A stretch of 64,000 nucleotides of DNA, from contig JAEYMU010000058.1 in the NCBI GenBank assembly GCA_023407175.1, positions 62,001 through 126,000 of the forward strand. Reading direction: 5' to 3'. Both the position numbers and the translations under genes were made by a program. Positions 9,742 to 19,309 of the stretch are shown here, in pieces. This DNA comes from Bacillota bacterium (lineage in GTDB: Bacteria > Bacillota_A > Clostridia > Lachnospirales > Lachnospiraceae). The notes below the pieces were generated by a model. It was not told the origin of the DNA, ran no database searches, and worked only from the letters and a program-made list of their open reading frames with translations. The stretch's first letter is position 1; each line of letters begins with the position of its first letter.

Positions 9742-12252
9742 ATGATAAAAGCATCTTTGAACGGAATATGGGAATTACAGAAAAGCGAAGAGGAAAGGAC
9801 GGTACGGGCCAGGGTTCCGGGCACGGTGGTTTCTGCCTATCTTGCCAGGGATTTACTTCCCGACGGGGAAGGGATAGCGCATCCCTATTACCGTAATTAT
9901 GAGGAAAAAACTCTGGAATTATTCCAGTGGGACTATAGCTACAGCAGAAAATTTGAGGTGTCGGAGGAATTGCTATCGGGTACCCAGGTAGAGCTGGTTT
10001 GCTTTGGCATCGATACGCTGGCAGATATCTGGCTCAACGGACAGTATCTGGCGTATGCGGATAATATGCACCGTACCTGGAGGCTGCCCTGCAGGGAGCT
10101 TCTAAGGGCAGGAGAAAATGAAATTCGAATTGAGCTGAAATCACCGCTGAACTATATCAGCAGCTATAAGACACAGGAGGGAAAAGAGGTTACTTATATT
10201 CCCACCAGCGGCATTCCGGGAAATCAGTTTATCAGAAAGAGCAGCAGTATGTTTGGCTGGGACTGGGGAATTATGCTGCCGGATATGGGAATCTGGAGAG
10301 GAGTAGAGCTATGGAGCTATGCTTCCCGGATAGCGGATACACAAATCCTCCAAAAGCATGAGGCGGGAAGAGCGGAACTGGAGCTGCGTGTCTGGCTGTC
10401 CGATGCGGCACTGCCTGGCCAGGAGGTGGAGCTTACGTTGACAGACCCTGAGGGGGAAGTTTTACATAAGACGCTTTCCGTAAGCGAAGGCTATGCCTGG
10501 GGCGAGCTTATTCTTGAAAATCCCAGGCTCTGGTGGCCCAACGGATACGGAGAGCAGCCATTATATCAGCTTGAACTTGTCTTGAAGCGGGAAGAGGAGG
10601 TTCTGGATGAACGCAGGCTCTCGCTTGGACTTAGGACTCTTACCGTAAGCCGGGAGAAGGATGCCTGGGGGAGCGAATTTGCCTTTGTGATCAACGGAGT
10701 TAAGATTTTTACACGGGGTGCCAATTATATCCCGGAGGATGCTGTCTATCCCTGGATTACCCAGGAGAGAATCAGAGGTCTGATCGGGGCATCAGTGAAG
10801 GCAAACTTTAACTGCCTTCGCGTATGGGGAGGCGGTTATTATCCGTCGGATGAGTTTTACGAGCTTTGTGACCGGTACGGTCTGATTGTATGGCAGGATT
10901 TGATGTATGCCTGCAATATTTATGAATTTACGGAAGAATTTGAACGCTCTGTGATAGCGGAGACAATCGATAATGTCAGAAGAATTAGACATCATGCCTG
11001 CTTAGGACTGTGGTGCGGCAACAATGAGATGGAGACAGGCTGGGTGAACTGGGAGCATTTTAAATATCACTCCGGTAAACTTCGCGCGGATTATATCAAG
11101 CAGTTTGAATATGTCCTGCCAAGGGTGACAAGACAGCAGGACAGCCAGACCTTCTACTGGCCCTCCTCGCCTTCCTCCGGCGGCTGCTTTGATGCCCCCG
11201 ATGATGAGAACCGTGGGGATGTCCATTATTGGGATGTATGGCATGGGCAGAAGCCCTTTCGGGATTACGAGAAATATCACTTCCGCTTCTGCTCGGAATT
11301 CGGCTTTCAGTCCTTCCCGGGCATGAAAACCATCAAAGCCTTTACGGAGGAAGCGGACAGGAATATTTTCTCCAGAGTGATGGAGGTGCATCAGAAGAAT
11401 CCCACGGCCAACGGAAAGATTTTAAGCTATCTATCGGAGAGTTTTCTGTATCCGAAGAATTTTGAAAGCATCCTGTATGTAAGCCAGATTTTACAGGGAC
11501 TTGCGATAAAATTCGGTGTGGAGCACTGGAGAAGACACAGGGGCAGATGCATGGGAAGCCTGTACTGGCAGCTTAACGACAATTGGCCGGTAGCCTCCTG
11601 GTCCAGTATTGATTATTTTGGACGCTGGAAGGCGCTGCACTATATGGCGAAGACTTTTTATGCCCCGCTTGCCGGCAGCATCAGGCAGTCGGACACTGAA
11701 ATTGAAGTTCATGTACAAAATGAATCTCTTCATAAAAAGAGCTGTTATATTACGATCAGCTTAATGTCCTTTGACTTCAAGGTAATTGCGGAAGAATCTG
11801 TAGAGGCAGAGGTTCCGGCGCTGACGGCCCTTAAGGTATATGGGAAGGATTATGGGGAACTGGTCAGAGACAGGAAGGAAAGCTGCTTTTTAAGAAGCCG
11901 TTTCTCCTGGAAGGATGGCTATGAAGCAGAGGAGGTTGCCGTCTTTGTTCCCTATAAGTATCTTTTGCTGCAAAGGCCGGACTACAGGCTGGATATCAGG
12001 GAGGAGAAGGAGTATTTTGAGATTTCCATTGCCTCTGATACCGTTACCCTGTTTACCGAGCTTGATCTGACAGAGAAGGACGCGGTGTTCAGTGATAATT
12101 ATTTTCCGATCACAGACGCCCAGGGAAAGAAGGTCCTCCTCTTCAAATCCGAGATTAAAAATAATGCCCAAATCTGTGACAGTGTCCCCATGAGTCTGGA
12201 GGAGCTGAAGGAGCAGCTTAAGGTTTTTTCCCTGAGGGAATCCTATGAATAA
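9742..12252 (+). CDS. GH2 beta-mannosidase-like glycosidase (first copy)
   Basis: 836 residues with no signal peptide. It has the N-terminal jelly-roll (LNGIWELQKS, ARVPGTV), an Ig-like domain and a catalytic barrel. The acid/base Glu429 lies in LWCGNNEMETGW and the nucleophile Glu519 in FCSEFGFQSFPGM, both placed as in GH2 exo-beta-mannosidases. FGWDWGIMLPDMGIW and LWWPNGYGEQPLY are also typical of the beta-mannosidase branch. It would release mannose from the non-reducing end of beta-mannosides in the cytoplasm. It is in an operon with GH130 (upstream, 20 bp) and overlaps the MATE gene by 8 bp. The second GH2 at 15081 is clearly different, so their substrates may differ. Confidence 0.88.
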   Translation: MIKASLNGIWELQKSEEERTVRARVPGTVVSAYLARDLLPDGEGIAHPYYRNYEEKTLELFQWDYSYSRKFEVSEELLSGTQVELVCFGIDTLADIWLNGQYLAYADNMHRTWRLPCRELLRAGENEIRIELKSPLNYISSYKTQEGKEVTYIPTSGIPGNQFIRKSSSMFGWDWGIMLPDMGIWRGVELWSYASRIADTQILQKHEAGRAELELRVWLSDAALPGQEVELTLTDPEGEVLHKTLSVSEGYAWGELILENPRLWWPNGYGEQPLYQLELVLKREEEVLDERRLSLGLRTLTVSREKDAWGSEFAFVINGVKIFTRGANYIPEDAVYPWITQERIRGLIGASVKANFNCLRVWGGGYYPSDEFYELCDRYGLIVWQDLMYACNIYEFTEEFERSVIAETIDNVRRIRHHACLGLWCGNNEMETGWVNWEHFKYHSGKLRADYIKQFEYVLPRVTRQQDSQTFYWPSSPSSGGCFDAPDDENRGDVHYWDVWHGQKPFRDYEKYHFRFCSEFGFQSFPGMKTIKAFTEEADRNIFSRVMEVHQKNPTANGKILSYLSESFLYPKNFESILYVSQILQGLAIKFGVEHWRRHRGRCMGSLYWQLNDNWPVASWSSIDYFGRWKALHYMAKTFYAPLAGSIRQSDTEIEVHVQNESLHKKSCYITISLMSFDFKVIAEESVEAEVPALTALKVYGKDYGELVRDRKESCFLRSRFSWKDGYEAEEVAVFVPYKYLLLQRPDYRLDIREEKEYFEISIASDTVTLFTELDLTEKDAVFSDNYFPITDAQGKKVLLFKSEIKNNAQICDSVPMSLEELKEQLKVFSLRESYE

Positions 12253-13618
12253 GGGATCCGGGACAAGAGGTATATTGAGCCTGGAGCAGAGAAAGTTTGT
12301 CAGTGATGTAATTAAAATAGGCGCGCCGGTAATCGTCCAGTCTACCCTAAGCTCCATGGTCAATATGCTGGATATCTTCATGCTTGGCCAATTGGGGGAG
12401 ACAGCGATTACCGCGGTATCCATCGGCAATCAATGGTTTGTGCTTTTTTCACTTTTAATCAATGGTATTAATGCTGCAGGCAGCATCTTTATTTCTCAAT
12501 ATTGGGGAAAACGGGAGGAAAAGAGTATCCGTCACTATATGGGTATTTTAATTTACGGAGGAGCTCTTCTGGCTGTGGTCTTTACACTCTCCTCACTTCT
12601 TGCCCCCGATGTTATTATGCGGCTTTACTCTAAGGATACCATCGTGATTCACGAGGGTATCGGATATGTGAGGCTGATTGGTCTTAGCTATCTGATGTTT
12701 GCGGCAAACAGTGTTATGGTGGCGGGCTTAAGAAGCATCGGCATTACCAAAATTCCCATGCTGGCGTCTATGGGCTCCGTATTGGCGGATGTTGTGCTCA
12801 ATTATCTCTTGATTTTCGGAAACCTGGGCTTTCCGGCTATGGGGGTGACGGGTGCGGCCATTGCCGTAATCGCGGCCAGAGCGTTGGAGGTCTTTTGTGT
12901 GGGTATGTATGTGTTTCTGAAAAAGCCGCCGATTTATGGCAGGCTTAGGGAATTCTTATTGATCCCAAGAGAGGTCGTCATGAAGTATTTCAGATATGGG
13001 GCGTTAATTCTGTTGGGAGAGGTTGCCTATGCCATAGGAAATAATCTGTTTAATATCGCCTATAAATATACCGGTACCCAGGCACAGGCAGCGCTGCAGA
13101 TTATCAATTCCTTACAAAGCCTTGCCATGCTTTTTTGCGGGGGCTTTGGAACGGCCGCGGCGGTAATGCTCGGCACCAGGCTGGGAAGGAACTGCTTAGA
13201 GGAGGCGAAGAGGTATTGCAGATGGCTGCTGGTTTTTTGCCTTGTGGTTTCCTGTATGATTTCCGTACTGCTTATTCTTGCTACCCCCTTATTTCTTCAG
13301 TTGTTTCAGGTAGAAGCACAGGTAAAGCATAATTTATCTATTATGATAATCATTCTGGCCTTTGCCCTGCCGCTTCGGATGGAGGTATTTCTGTGTATCG
13401 TGGGAATTTTGAGAAGCGGGGGAGACAGTGTCTTTTGCTTCTTTGCCAACCTGTTCGGAGTGTGGGGAGTAGGACTTCCGTTGGTATTCCTGGCAGCAGT
13501 TTATCTGGAGCTTCCGGTTTTTATGGTCTATCTGATGTCAACTGCTCAGGAGGCAGGGAAGTTTGTCGTCTGCTTTCAGAGGGTAATCCGGTATAAATGG
13601 TTGAAAAATCTAACGTAA
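12245..13618 (+). CDS. MATE family transporter
   Basis: 457 residues, about twelve transmembrane segments, with the twofold MATE pattern: an N-terminal IGAPVIVQSTLSSMVNMLDIFMLGQLGETAI segment (read in parts), FISQYWGKREE, and a C-terminal FALPLRMEVFLCIVGILRSGGD. MATE proteins exchange Na+ or H+ for organic cations, drugs or small metabolites. Its start codon lies inside the end of the GH2 gene (8-bp overlap) and GH30 follows within 24 bp, so it is co-translated with glycosidases. This is unusual: sugar uptake is normally by ABC or MFS systems, neither of which is present here. Whether it moves a sugar-derived product, an aglycone or an unrelated toxin is unknown. Confidence 0.88.
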   Translation: MNKGSGTRGILSLEQRKFVSDVIKIGAPVIVQSTLSSMVNMLDIFMLGQLGETAITAVSIGNQWFVLFSLLINGINAAGSIFISQYWGKREEKSIRHYMGILIYGGALLAVVFTLSSLLAPDVIMRLYSKDTIVIHEGIGYVRLIGLSYLMFAANSVMVAGLRSIGITKIPMLASMGSVLADVVLNYLLIFGNLGFPAMGVTGAAIAVIAARALEVFCVGMYVFLKKPPIYGRLREFLLIPREVVMKYFRYGALILLGEVAYAIGNNLFNIAYKYTGTQAQAALQIINSLQSLAMLFCGGFGTAAAVMLGTRLGRNCLEEAKRYCRWLLVFCLVVSCMISVLLILATPLFLQLFQVEAQVKHNLSIMIIILAFALPLRMEVFLCIVGILRSGGDSVFCFFANLFGVWGVGLPLVFLAAVYLELPVFMVYLMSTAQEAGKFVVCFQRVIRYKWLKNLT

Positions 13619-13641
13619 GAGGAAAAGGATTGGAGGATAGA

Positions 13642-14976
13642 ATGAATTTAAAATATTGGAAGACGAATTGGGATAAGAAATTATTCTGGGAGGAAGGTAC
13701 GGATACAAGGGATGCGGTGGACTGCATGAAACAGATTAATGTGCATCCGGATTTTACCTATCAGACTGTTGACGGTTTCGGCGGAGCCTTTACGGAGGCG
13801 GCAGCCTATACCTATTCTTTATTAAGTGAGACTGCAAAGCGGGAATTCCTGGAGGCATATTTCGGCAAAGACGGCTTACAGTACAGCCTGGGCAGAACCC
13901 ACATGAACAGCTGTGATTTTGCCCTTGGTAATTATGCCTGCATGGAGGATCCCAGGGATAGAAAGATGGATTCCTTCTCCATCGAGCGGGACCGAAAATA
14001 TATTATCCCGATGATTCTGGAAGCCCAGAAGCTTCTTAAGCAGCAGATTAAGCTCCTGATCTCTCCCTGGAGTCCGCCCGCATTCATGAAAACCAACGGA
14101 CAGATGAACTTTGGCGGGAAATTGAAGGAGGAATACTTTGGTCTGTGGGCCGAGTATTATGTAAGGTTCATCAGGAAATACAGGGAAGCAGGAATGCTGC
14201 CCACGATGGTGACCGTACAGAATGAGCCTGATTCCACACAGACCTGGGATTCCTGCCTCTATTCGGGAGAAGAGGAAAGAGACTTTGTGAAGAATTATCT
14301 GGGGCCGGCGCTGAGGGCAGGAGGTCTGGAGGACCTTAAGCTGTTCATCTGGGATCATAATAAGGAGTCCGTTTATACCAGAACAAAGGTAGTGGCAGAG
14401 GACAAAGAGGCGGATCAGTATGTGGACGGCGTAGCCTTTCATTGGTATACTGGGGATCATTTTGAGGAGGTAGCCCTGGTACGGGAGGCATATCCGAAGA
14501 AGCTGCTTTATTTTACAGAGGGCTGCGTGGAATACAGCAGATTTGCAGATTCCGGCGAGATAAAGAAGGCTGAAATTTATGCCCATGATTTGGTTGGTAA
14601 TTTTAATGCGGGCATGAATGCCTATATTGACTGGAACCTTCTGCTGGATGAAAAGGGAGGGCCGAACCACGTTCAAAATTTCTGTGCGGCGCCTATTATG
14701 AGTAATGAGAAGAAGGATGGAATTGTTAAGAATTTAAGCTATTATTATATCGGACATTTCAGCCGTTTTATAAAAACAGGGGCGAAGCGGATGGCCCTTA
14801 GCAGGTATACGGATAAGGTAGAGGCGGCAGGCTTTGTAAATCCTGACCAGGAAAGGGTCATTGTCCTGCTCAATAAGAGTAACGAGGATGTAACGGTATC
14901 CCTTTATGAATACGGAAAAGGGAATGTCCTTTGTGTGGAGGCCCATTCCATCATGACCATATCCTATTACCGATAG
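13642..14976 (+). CDS. GH30 family glycoside hydrolase
   Basis: 444 residues from ATG 13642, preceded by GGAGGATAG; the longer frame from 13597 overlaps the MATE gene and lacks a site. GH30 features are DGFGGAFTEA near the N terminus, LISPWSPPAFMK, acid/base Glu195 in TVQNEPDSTQTWDSC, nucleophile Glu293 in YFTEGCVEY, and a C-terminal beta-sandwich (VIVLLNKSNEDVTV). GH30 members of this kind are beta-glucosidases, glucosylceramidases or beta-1,6-glucanases. No secretion signal is present. In this operon it may remove glucosyl or other residues from hetero-mannosides, or release a glycan from an aglycone; specificity is open. Confidence 0.87.
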   Translation: MNLKYWKTNWDKKLFWEEGTDTRDAVDCMKQINVHPDFTYQTVDGFGGAFTEAAAYTYSLLSETAKREFLEAYFGKDGLQYSLGRTHMNSCDFALGNYACMEDPRDRKMDSFSIERDRKYIIPMILEAQKLLKQQIKLLISPWSPPAFMKTNGQMNFGGKLKEEYFGLWAEYYVRFIRKYREAGMLPTMVTVQNEPDSTQTWDSCLYSGEEERDFVKNYLGPALRAGGLEDLKLFIWDHNKESVYTRTKVVAEDKEADQYVDGVAFHWYTGDHFEEVALVREAYPKKLLYFTEGCVEYSRFADSGEIKKAEIYAHDLVGNFNAGMNAYIDWNLLLDEKGGPNHVQNFCAAPIMSNEKKDGIVKNLSYYYIGHFSRFIKTGAKRMALSRYTDKVEAAGFVNPDQERVIVLLNKSNEDVTVSLYEYGKGNVLCVEAHSIMTISYYR

Positions 14977-14977
14977 T

Positions 14978-15015
14978 GTACTGTCCTGCTCATAATTAGT
15001 CAAACGGGACAGTAC
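14978..15015 (+). other. Inverted repeat after the GH30 gene
   Basis: GTACTGTCC (14978-14986) and GGACAGTAC (15007-15015) form perfect 9-bp arms around a 20-nt loop, immediately after the GH30 stop and 66 bp before the second GH2. A short A-rich rather than T-rich stretch follows. It could be an mRNA hairpin dividing the operon into two segments, or an operator. It is not a canonical terminator. Confidence 0.5.
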
Positions 15016-15080
15016 GCTAGAAAAAAATCCGGTAGGAAAAAGATAGGCGGCAGACAAGTGGCAGGAAGGGAAGGAATGGA

Positions 15081-17648
15081 ATGGAAAAGATAAATTTGTC
15101 GGGGACCTGGAAGCTTCGGGGAGAATTTCTGGACATGACTGCAAAGGATATTCTGGAGGTAGTAGAACGCAGGGAAGGAGTGTTTGGAATAGAGTTTTCC
15201 GATAAGGGGCCCTTTCCCTTCCCGTACCGGGTTGGGTTTATGAAGGCCGAGGTACCGGGAGATGTGACACAGGCCCTGGTACGCCAGGGAATTATAAAGG
15301 ATCCGCTGATCGGGGAAAATTCCAGGGATGCGGTCTGGGTGAAGGATTTATCCTGGTGGTACATCAGGGAATTTACCATAGAAGAGGAGCTGCTTAAACA
15401 GGAGGAAATCCGCCTGTTCATTGAGATGCTTGATTATAATGCGGATATTATCCTGAATCAGCACCGGGTAGGGCAGCATAAGAATACCTTTGTCCCTTTT
15501 TATCAGGATGTAAAACGCTTTTTGAAGCCCGGAACAAACCGGCTGGTGATCCGGCTCACCTCCGGTGCGGAGGAGTTTCATGACAGGGACAGCATTTCCT
15601 TCTATTGCATGAATTCCAATCCCCTGTGCAACCAGCGGATTTATCTAAGAAAGCCGCAGTATACCTATGGCTGGGATTGGTGCAAGCCCCTGCCCACCTG
15701 TGGGATCGGAGGGGAAATCTATCTGGAGGCCTTCACAGGCGCGAAAATCAGTGGATTTCGTGCGGATACCTTAGAAGTTGAGGAAGCCGGGGCTAAGTTA
15801 AAGCTTTTCTTTGAGCTTGAAAAGCTGCGGATGTGCCAGGCAGAGGATGCCGTCCTTACCTATGAGATTTGTGACGGTGAGACGGTGCTGTATAAAAATG
15901 AGCTGGAATTGTATCTGGCGGGAGGATTGAATTTCATCGAGGATACAGTGAGGCTGGAGCAGATAGAGCTATGGTGGCCCAACGGATATGGAAAGCAAAA
16001 GCTGTATCAGGTCAGGGCAGGCGTAAGCTGTTCGGGTGAGAGCAATTGGATGCAGGAGAAGGAAATCGGGATCAGAACCGTAGTTCTCGATCAAAGCAGA
16101 AGGGAGGACGGCACCAGGAATTATGCTGTTCTGGTGAACGGAATAAGGATATGGTGCAAAGGCGGCAACTGGGTTCCGGCGGATTCCTATTATCTAAGGA
16201 TTCCTAAGAGCACCTATCGGACGCTGGTGGAAGAAGCGAGGGAAGCAAATTTTACAATGCTGCGAGTCTGGGGCGGAGGATTGTATGAGCCTGATTTCTT
16301 CTATGAGGAGTGCTCCAGGAACGGAATTTTAATCCTGCAGGATTTTATGTACGCCTGTGCGCTTTATCCGGATCATCAGTCCTGGTTTTTGCACCAGTCC
16401 ATGCTGGAGGCCGAGTACCAGACCAAAAGGCTCGCTCATTATCCCTGTATGGCAATTTGGAGCGGCAATAATGAGATTCATGAGTCCATGGCGGAATGGT
16501 TTCCTGAAAGGATTTCTCCCAAGCAGTTTTACGGAGCAAGGATATTTAATTACGTCCAGCCTAAGGCGGTAAAGGAGAATTCCCCTCTGATACCGTATGT
16601 TCCGAGCTCACCTTATTTTGGAACCCTGCCGAATGATATGGACAGCGGAGATTCCCATATCTGGAAATGGATGGGGAGGGCGGAAGAGACAAAGATGAAT
16701 TTTCAGTATGAGATTGAGGCCTTTGACCGTCTAAAGACCCGCTTTTCCAGTGAATACGGCTTTCATGGGGCCTTGATGCCAAGCTCTGTGGCTCGCTGCC
16801 ATGCTGGGGAGAAAATCGAGATCGGAAGCTCCGTCTGGATGCATCACGGTGAACATCCCCGAAAGCATCAGTCCATTGTTAGCGGAATCAGAAGACATCT
16901 GTGTGAGTTAAAGGAGGAGCAGGTCCAGGATTATCTCCTGTACAGCGGTGTTCTGCAGGGCCTTTTGTATGAACAGCTGGTGCAGACGTTAAGGAGCAGG
17001 GAGTACTGCTCCGGTAATTTAATCTGGATGTACAATGACTGCTGGCCGGAGACAGGCTGGACTATCATCGACTATTATCTGACCCGGAAGATATCCTATT
17101 ATTTTCTGAAGCGTGCCTATGAACCGGCCAAGTTTATTGTTAAAAGGCAGGGGGATCAGATAAGGTTTCTTACGATCAATGAGGGCGCAGAGACGAGAAG
17201 GCTGCAGCTGGAATACGGTTATATGGCATTCACAGGGGAAAAGGAGGATACAAGAAGGCTGGAGGTGACGGTGAACGGCCGTTCCTCTTATGAATTCTCC
17301 ATTCCGCACGAGGATAAAAGTCCGTTAAAGGGCTGCTATTATATCAAGGCGCTCAATGATCCAAAGTATCAGACAGCTTCTGAGGTTAAGCCTTATTACA
17401 GGGAGCTGGAGCTTCCTGATTGCGCCATCCGGCTGGAGGTTGGGAAGAGTACCGAAGAGTATGTGGAAGTTATGGTATCCTGTGATACCTATGTGCCGGT
17501 GGCCTATCTAAGTACAGCGGATGACAGGGTACATTACAGCGATAATTATTTTGAACTGTTGCCAAAGGAGGAAAAAAGGATACGGGTTTATCGGAAAGCG
17601 GCACAGATTTCGGTACACCGCCTGAAGATTGACCACTTATATTTATAA
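15081..17648 (+). CDS. GH2 beta-mannosidase-like glycosidase (second copy)
   Basis: 855 residues, no signal peptide; GGAAGGGAAGGAATGG precedes ATG 15081. It has the domain order of GH2 beta-mannosidases: LSGTWKLRG, AEVPGDV, YGWDWCKPLPTCGIGG, WWPNGYGKQKLYQV, acid/base Glu465 in IWSGNNEIHES and nucleophile Glu558 in FSSEYGFHG. The protein diverges widely from the GH2 at 9742 outside the catalytic blocks, so it is not a recent duplicate. It likely trims a different beta-mannoside (chain length or aglycone). It is the last gene of the locus. No clear terminator follows. Confidence 0.88.
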   Translation: MEKINLSGTWKLRGEFLDMTAKDILEVVERREGVFGIEFSDKGPFPFPYRVGFMKAEVPGDVTQALVRQGIIKDPLIGENSRDAVWVKDLSWWYIREFTIEEELLKQEEIRLFIEMLDYNADIILNQHRVGQHKNTFVPFYQDVKRFLKPGTNRLVIRLTSGAEEFHDRDSISFYCMNSNPLCNQRIYLRKPQYTYGWDWCKPLPTCGIGGEIYLEAFTGAKISGFRADTLEVEEAGAKLKLFFELEKLRMCQAEDAVLTYEICDGETVLYKNELELYLAGGLNFIEDTVRLEQIELWWPNGYGKQKLYQVRAGVSCSGESNWMQEKEIGIRTVVLDQSRREDGTRNYAVLVNGIRIWCKGGNWVPADSYYLRIPKSTYRTLVEEAREANFTMLRVWGGGLYEPDFFYEECSRNGILILQDFMYACALYPDHQSWFLHQSMLEAEYQTKRLAHYPCMAIWSGNNEIHESMAEWFPERISPKQFYGARIFNYVQPKAVKENSPLIPYVPSSPYFGTLPNDMDSGDSHIWKWMGRAEETKMNFQYEIEAFDRLKTRFSSEYGFHGALMPSSVARCHAGEKIEIGSSVWMHHGEHPRKHQSIVSGIRRHLCELKEEQVQDYLLYSGVLQGLLYEQLVQTLRSREYCSGNLIWMYNDCWPETGWTIIDYYLTRKISYYFLKRAYEPAKFIVKRQGDQIRFLTINEGAETRRLQLEYGYMAFTGEKEDTRRLEVTVNGRSSYEFSIPHEDKSPLKGCYYIKALNDPKYQTASEVKPYYRELELPDCAIRLEVGKSTEEYVEVMVSCDTYVPVAYLSTADDRVHYSDNYFELLPKEEKRIRVYRKAAQISVHRLKIDHLYL

Positions 17649-17725
17649 TTTTAACGATAATTCATATAGCATTTTCAGATAGTTTCATGTAGAATATTTA
17701 TCATAAAAAACTGGAGAAAAAGCAT

Positions 17726-18319
17726 ATGAAAATATACTTAATAAGGCATGGTCAAACCGATTGGAATCTTCAGGGCAGATTTCAGGGGAGAGAGGATATT
17801 CCGCTCAATGAGCTTGGAATGAAGCAGGCCAGGGAATGTGGCCTGGCCTTAAAAGGAAAAGAGTTTAAGGCAGTGATTACAAGTCCGCTTGGCAGAGCAA
17901 GAAGAACAGCAGAGATTATCGCCGAGATAGTCCTTGCAGAGCAGGTAATCGTGGAGGAAAAAATCACGGAACGGGATTTCTCCAAGGTATCCGGTATGAC
18001 TCCGGCACAGCGGGAAGCTTTCTATGCGTCAGGAGAGAAGGATGATAAGGAGCCCTGGGAGGTTTTATGCGACCGGATGATCTCCTGCATGAAGGAGTAT
18101 GGAGAGCATTTTATGGAGCAGAATATCATTATGGTATCCCATGGGGCTTCCATTAATGCAGTGCTATCCGTATTGAGTGCGGGAGAAACAGGGACCGGGA
18201 GAATTATTTTAAAGAATACCTGTATTAATATTATTGATTATCGGGACGGCAGCTTAAAGCTGGAAAAATATAATCTCACAGCGGAAGAATATAGTTCTTT
18301 CAAGGCTCGGCTGGATTAA
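17726..18319 (+). CDS. Histidine phosphatase family protein (phosphoglycerate mutase-like)
   Basis: 197 residues; the start follows ACTGGAGAAAAAGC. The N-terminal IRHGQTDWNLQGRFQGREDIPLNELG motif (read in parts) carries the phospho-acceptor His8 of the RHG signature. The second catalytic His is in MVSHGASINAVL, and TSPLGRARRTAEI is typical. The branch includes cobC/GpmB-like phosphatases acting on small phosphorylated metabolites. It stands alone between the mannoside locus and the recombinase cassette, with its 3' end facing the cassette. The substrate cannot be inferred. Confidence 0.88.
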   Translation: MKIYLIRHGQTDWNLQGRFQGREDIPLNELGMKQARECGLALKGKEFKAVITSPLGRARRTAEIIAEIVLAEQVIVEEKITERDFSKVSGMTPAQREAFYASGEKDDKEPWEVLCDRMISCMKEYGEHFMEQNIIMVSHGASINAVLSVLSAGETGTGRIILKNTCINIIDYRDGSLKLEKYNLTAEEYSSFKARLD

Positions 18320-18510
18320 TTCATGAAATTCTAAAAATGGGGGCGATTGATTTACGTTGAACGTAAGACTACGGATCGAAGATAGAATTTATTTCATCCG
18401 GTAAAATTATAATTCAGAATATTCTTCAACATAATTACTTATATTATGTCTAGTCAATGGAGAACAGCAAAAATAGAAGGTGCGTGTTTATCAAGCTATT
18501 TTGGCACAGT
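18320..18510. other. AT-rich intergenic region before the recombinase cassette
   Basis: About 190 bp with no supportable gene. It holds a perfect 15-bp palindrome, TTACGTT-G-AACGTAA (18352-18366), and ATGTCTAGTCAATG at 18446, which recurs nearly exactly at 19414 on the far side of the cassette. No terminator for the phosphatase gene is recognisable. Confidence 0.5.
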
Positions 18511-18536
18511 ATTGGACAAAATACATATTTTGTCTA
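18511..18536. repeat. Left dyad site flanking the recombinase (candidate crossover site)
   Basis: The site is ATTG, then a 20-bp core GACAAAATACATATTTTGTC (18515-18534), then TA. The core is a near-palindrome with arms GACAAAATA/TATTTTGTC around a CA centre. The reverse complement of the core equals the core of the right site (19314-19333) at all 20 positions. Inverted arms around a short asymmetric centre are the design of tyrosine-recombinase core sites. Binding by the adjacent recombinase is inferred. Confidence 0.7.
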
Positions 18537-18544
18537 TAAAGTAT

Positions 18545-18573
18545 AAGATACTACATAAATTTACATAAGTCAA
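18545..18573 (-). promoter_or_regulatory. Outward-facing promoter inside the invertible segment
   Basis: On the minus strand it reads TTGACT (18568-18573), a 17-bp spacer, then TATCTT (18545-18550). It fires leftwards, out of the segment across the left dyad site and away from cheA. If the segment inverted, the same promoter would read rightwards across the right site into cheA-cheW-MCP. It was called from hexamers and spacing only. Confidence 0.55.
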
Positions 18574-18611
18574 CATTTTTTAATCAAATTATCTGATAAT
18601 TTTTGTAGAAA

Positions 18612-19223
18612 TCAAGTCCCCAACCTCTTTTTGCGCAGCAGCTTTTTATACATGGCAGTATGCTGGCTGGAAGTAAATTCGAAATATAACTGAGTATTTG
18701 CGATGCACTTATGCCCCAGCCAATACTGGATTTCCTTGATATCCAATCCGCTTTCAGCCAATTCAATCGCTTTTGTGTGCCGGAAGGTATGGCTGTGCCA
18801 TTTTGCCCGGCTGGGCACCTTTGCGTCCATACAGACATTCTTAACGATATAATCAATCGTTTTTCTTGATAGGGGCTTATCATCACGTATATTCATAAAC
18901 AGGGAGGAGGACGGTGCATTTTCCCGAATATGTCGGTTAAGGGCCTGTAATACACTGTTATCGATAATCTTAAGGGTGTTATTAATTCCACCCTTAAGGC
19001 GCTTACAGTGCATTTCTTTTTTTAAAATATTATAATCCTCAATATTTAACAAAATAACTTCGCTCACCCGAAGTGCGCAGTAAAACATGACCCGGAATAA
19101 TGCTTCATCCCGCACTGCGTTTTTATAGGCTAATTCTGTGGCGGCAGTTCTTCTTCTATGCTCTAAAACTCTGAATATCGAATTCAATTCATTCTCCGTA
19201 AAATACTTAATTGTTGACTCCAT
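18612..19223 (-). CDS. Tyrosine recombinase (FimB/E-size, catalytic domain only)
   Basis: 203 residues, about half the length of XerC/D-type integrases, lacking the N-terminal core-binding domain and so resembling FimB/FimE-type invertases. Catalytic residues are visible in order: Arg52 (CALRVSEV), Lys77 (KRLKGG), His145 and Arg148 (HTFRH), His171 (LGHKC) and nucleophile Tyr180 (NTQLYF). GGAGGGATATT precedes the ATG. The gene is bracketed by two inverted 20-bp sites only 100 bp (left) and 90 bp (right) away, so it probably inverts the segment that encodes it. It is divergent from cheA. An alternative is a small integrase left from an integrative element. Confidence 0.9.
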   Translation of the reverse strand: MESTIKYFTENELNSIFRVLEHRRRTAATELAYKNAVRDEALFRVMFYCALRVSEVILLNIEDYNILKKEMHCKRLKGGINNTLKIIDNSVLQALNRHIRENAPSSSLFMNIRDDKPLSRKTIDYIVKNVCMDAKVPSRAKWHSHTFRHTKAIELAESGLDIKEIQYWLGHKCIANTQLYFEFTSSQHTAMYKKLLRKKRLGT

Positions 19224-19260
19224 AATATCCCTCCCTGCAGTATTTTTTCCACCAAGCTCT

Positions 19261-19288
19261 ATATTACTATGTCATTAAATAAAGTCAA
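19261..19288 (-). promoter_or_regulatory. Promoter of the recombinase gene
   Basis: On the minus strand it reads TTGACT (19283-19288), a 16-bp spacer, then TAATAT (19261-19266), about 38 bp before the recombinase start. It lies within the segment bounded by the two dyad sites, so it would move with the gene on inversion. Assigned by consensus only. Confidence 0.55.
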
Positions 19289-19309
19289 ATGGATGCTTTC
19301 ATACATATA

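Noticed and set aside
13876..14676. 266-codon frame antisense to the GH30 gene
   Set aside because: Overlaps the catalytic region of GH30, has no recognisable domain or ribosome-binding site, and reflects codon bias on the opposite strand.
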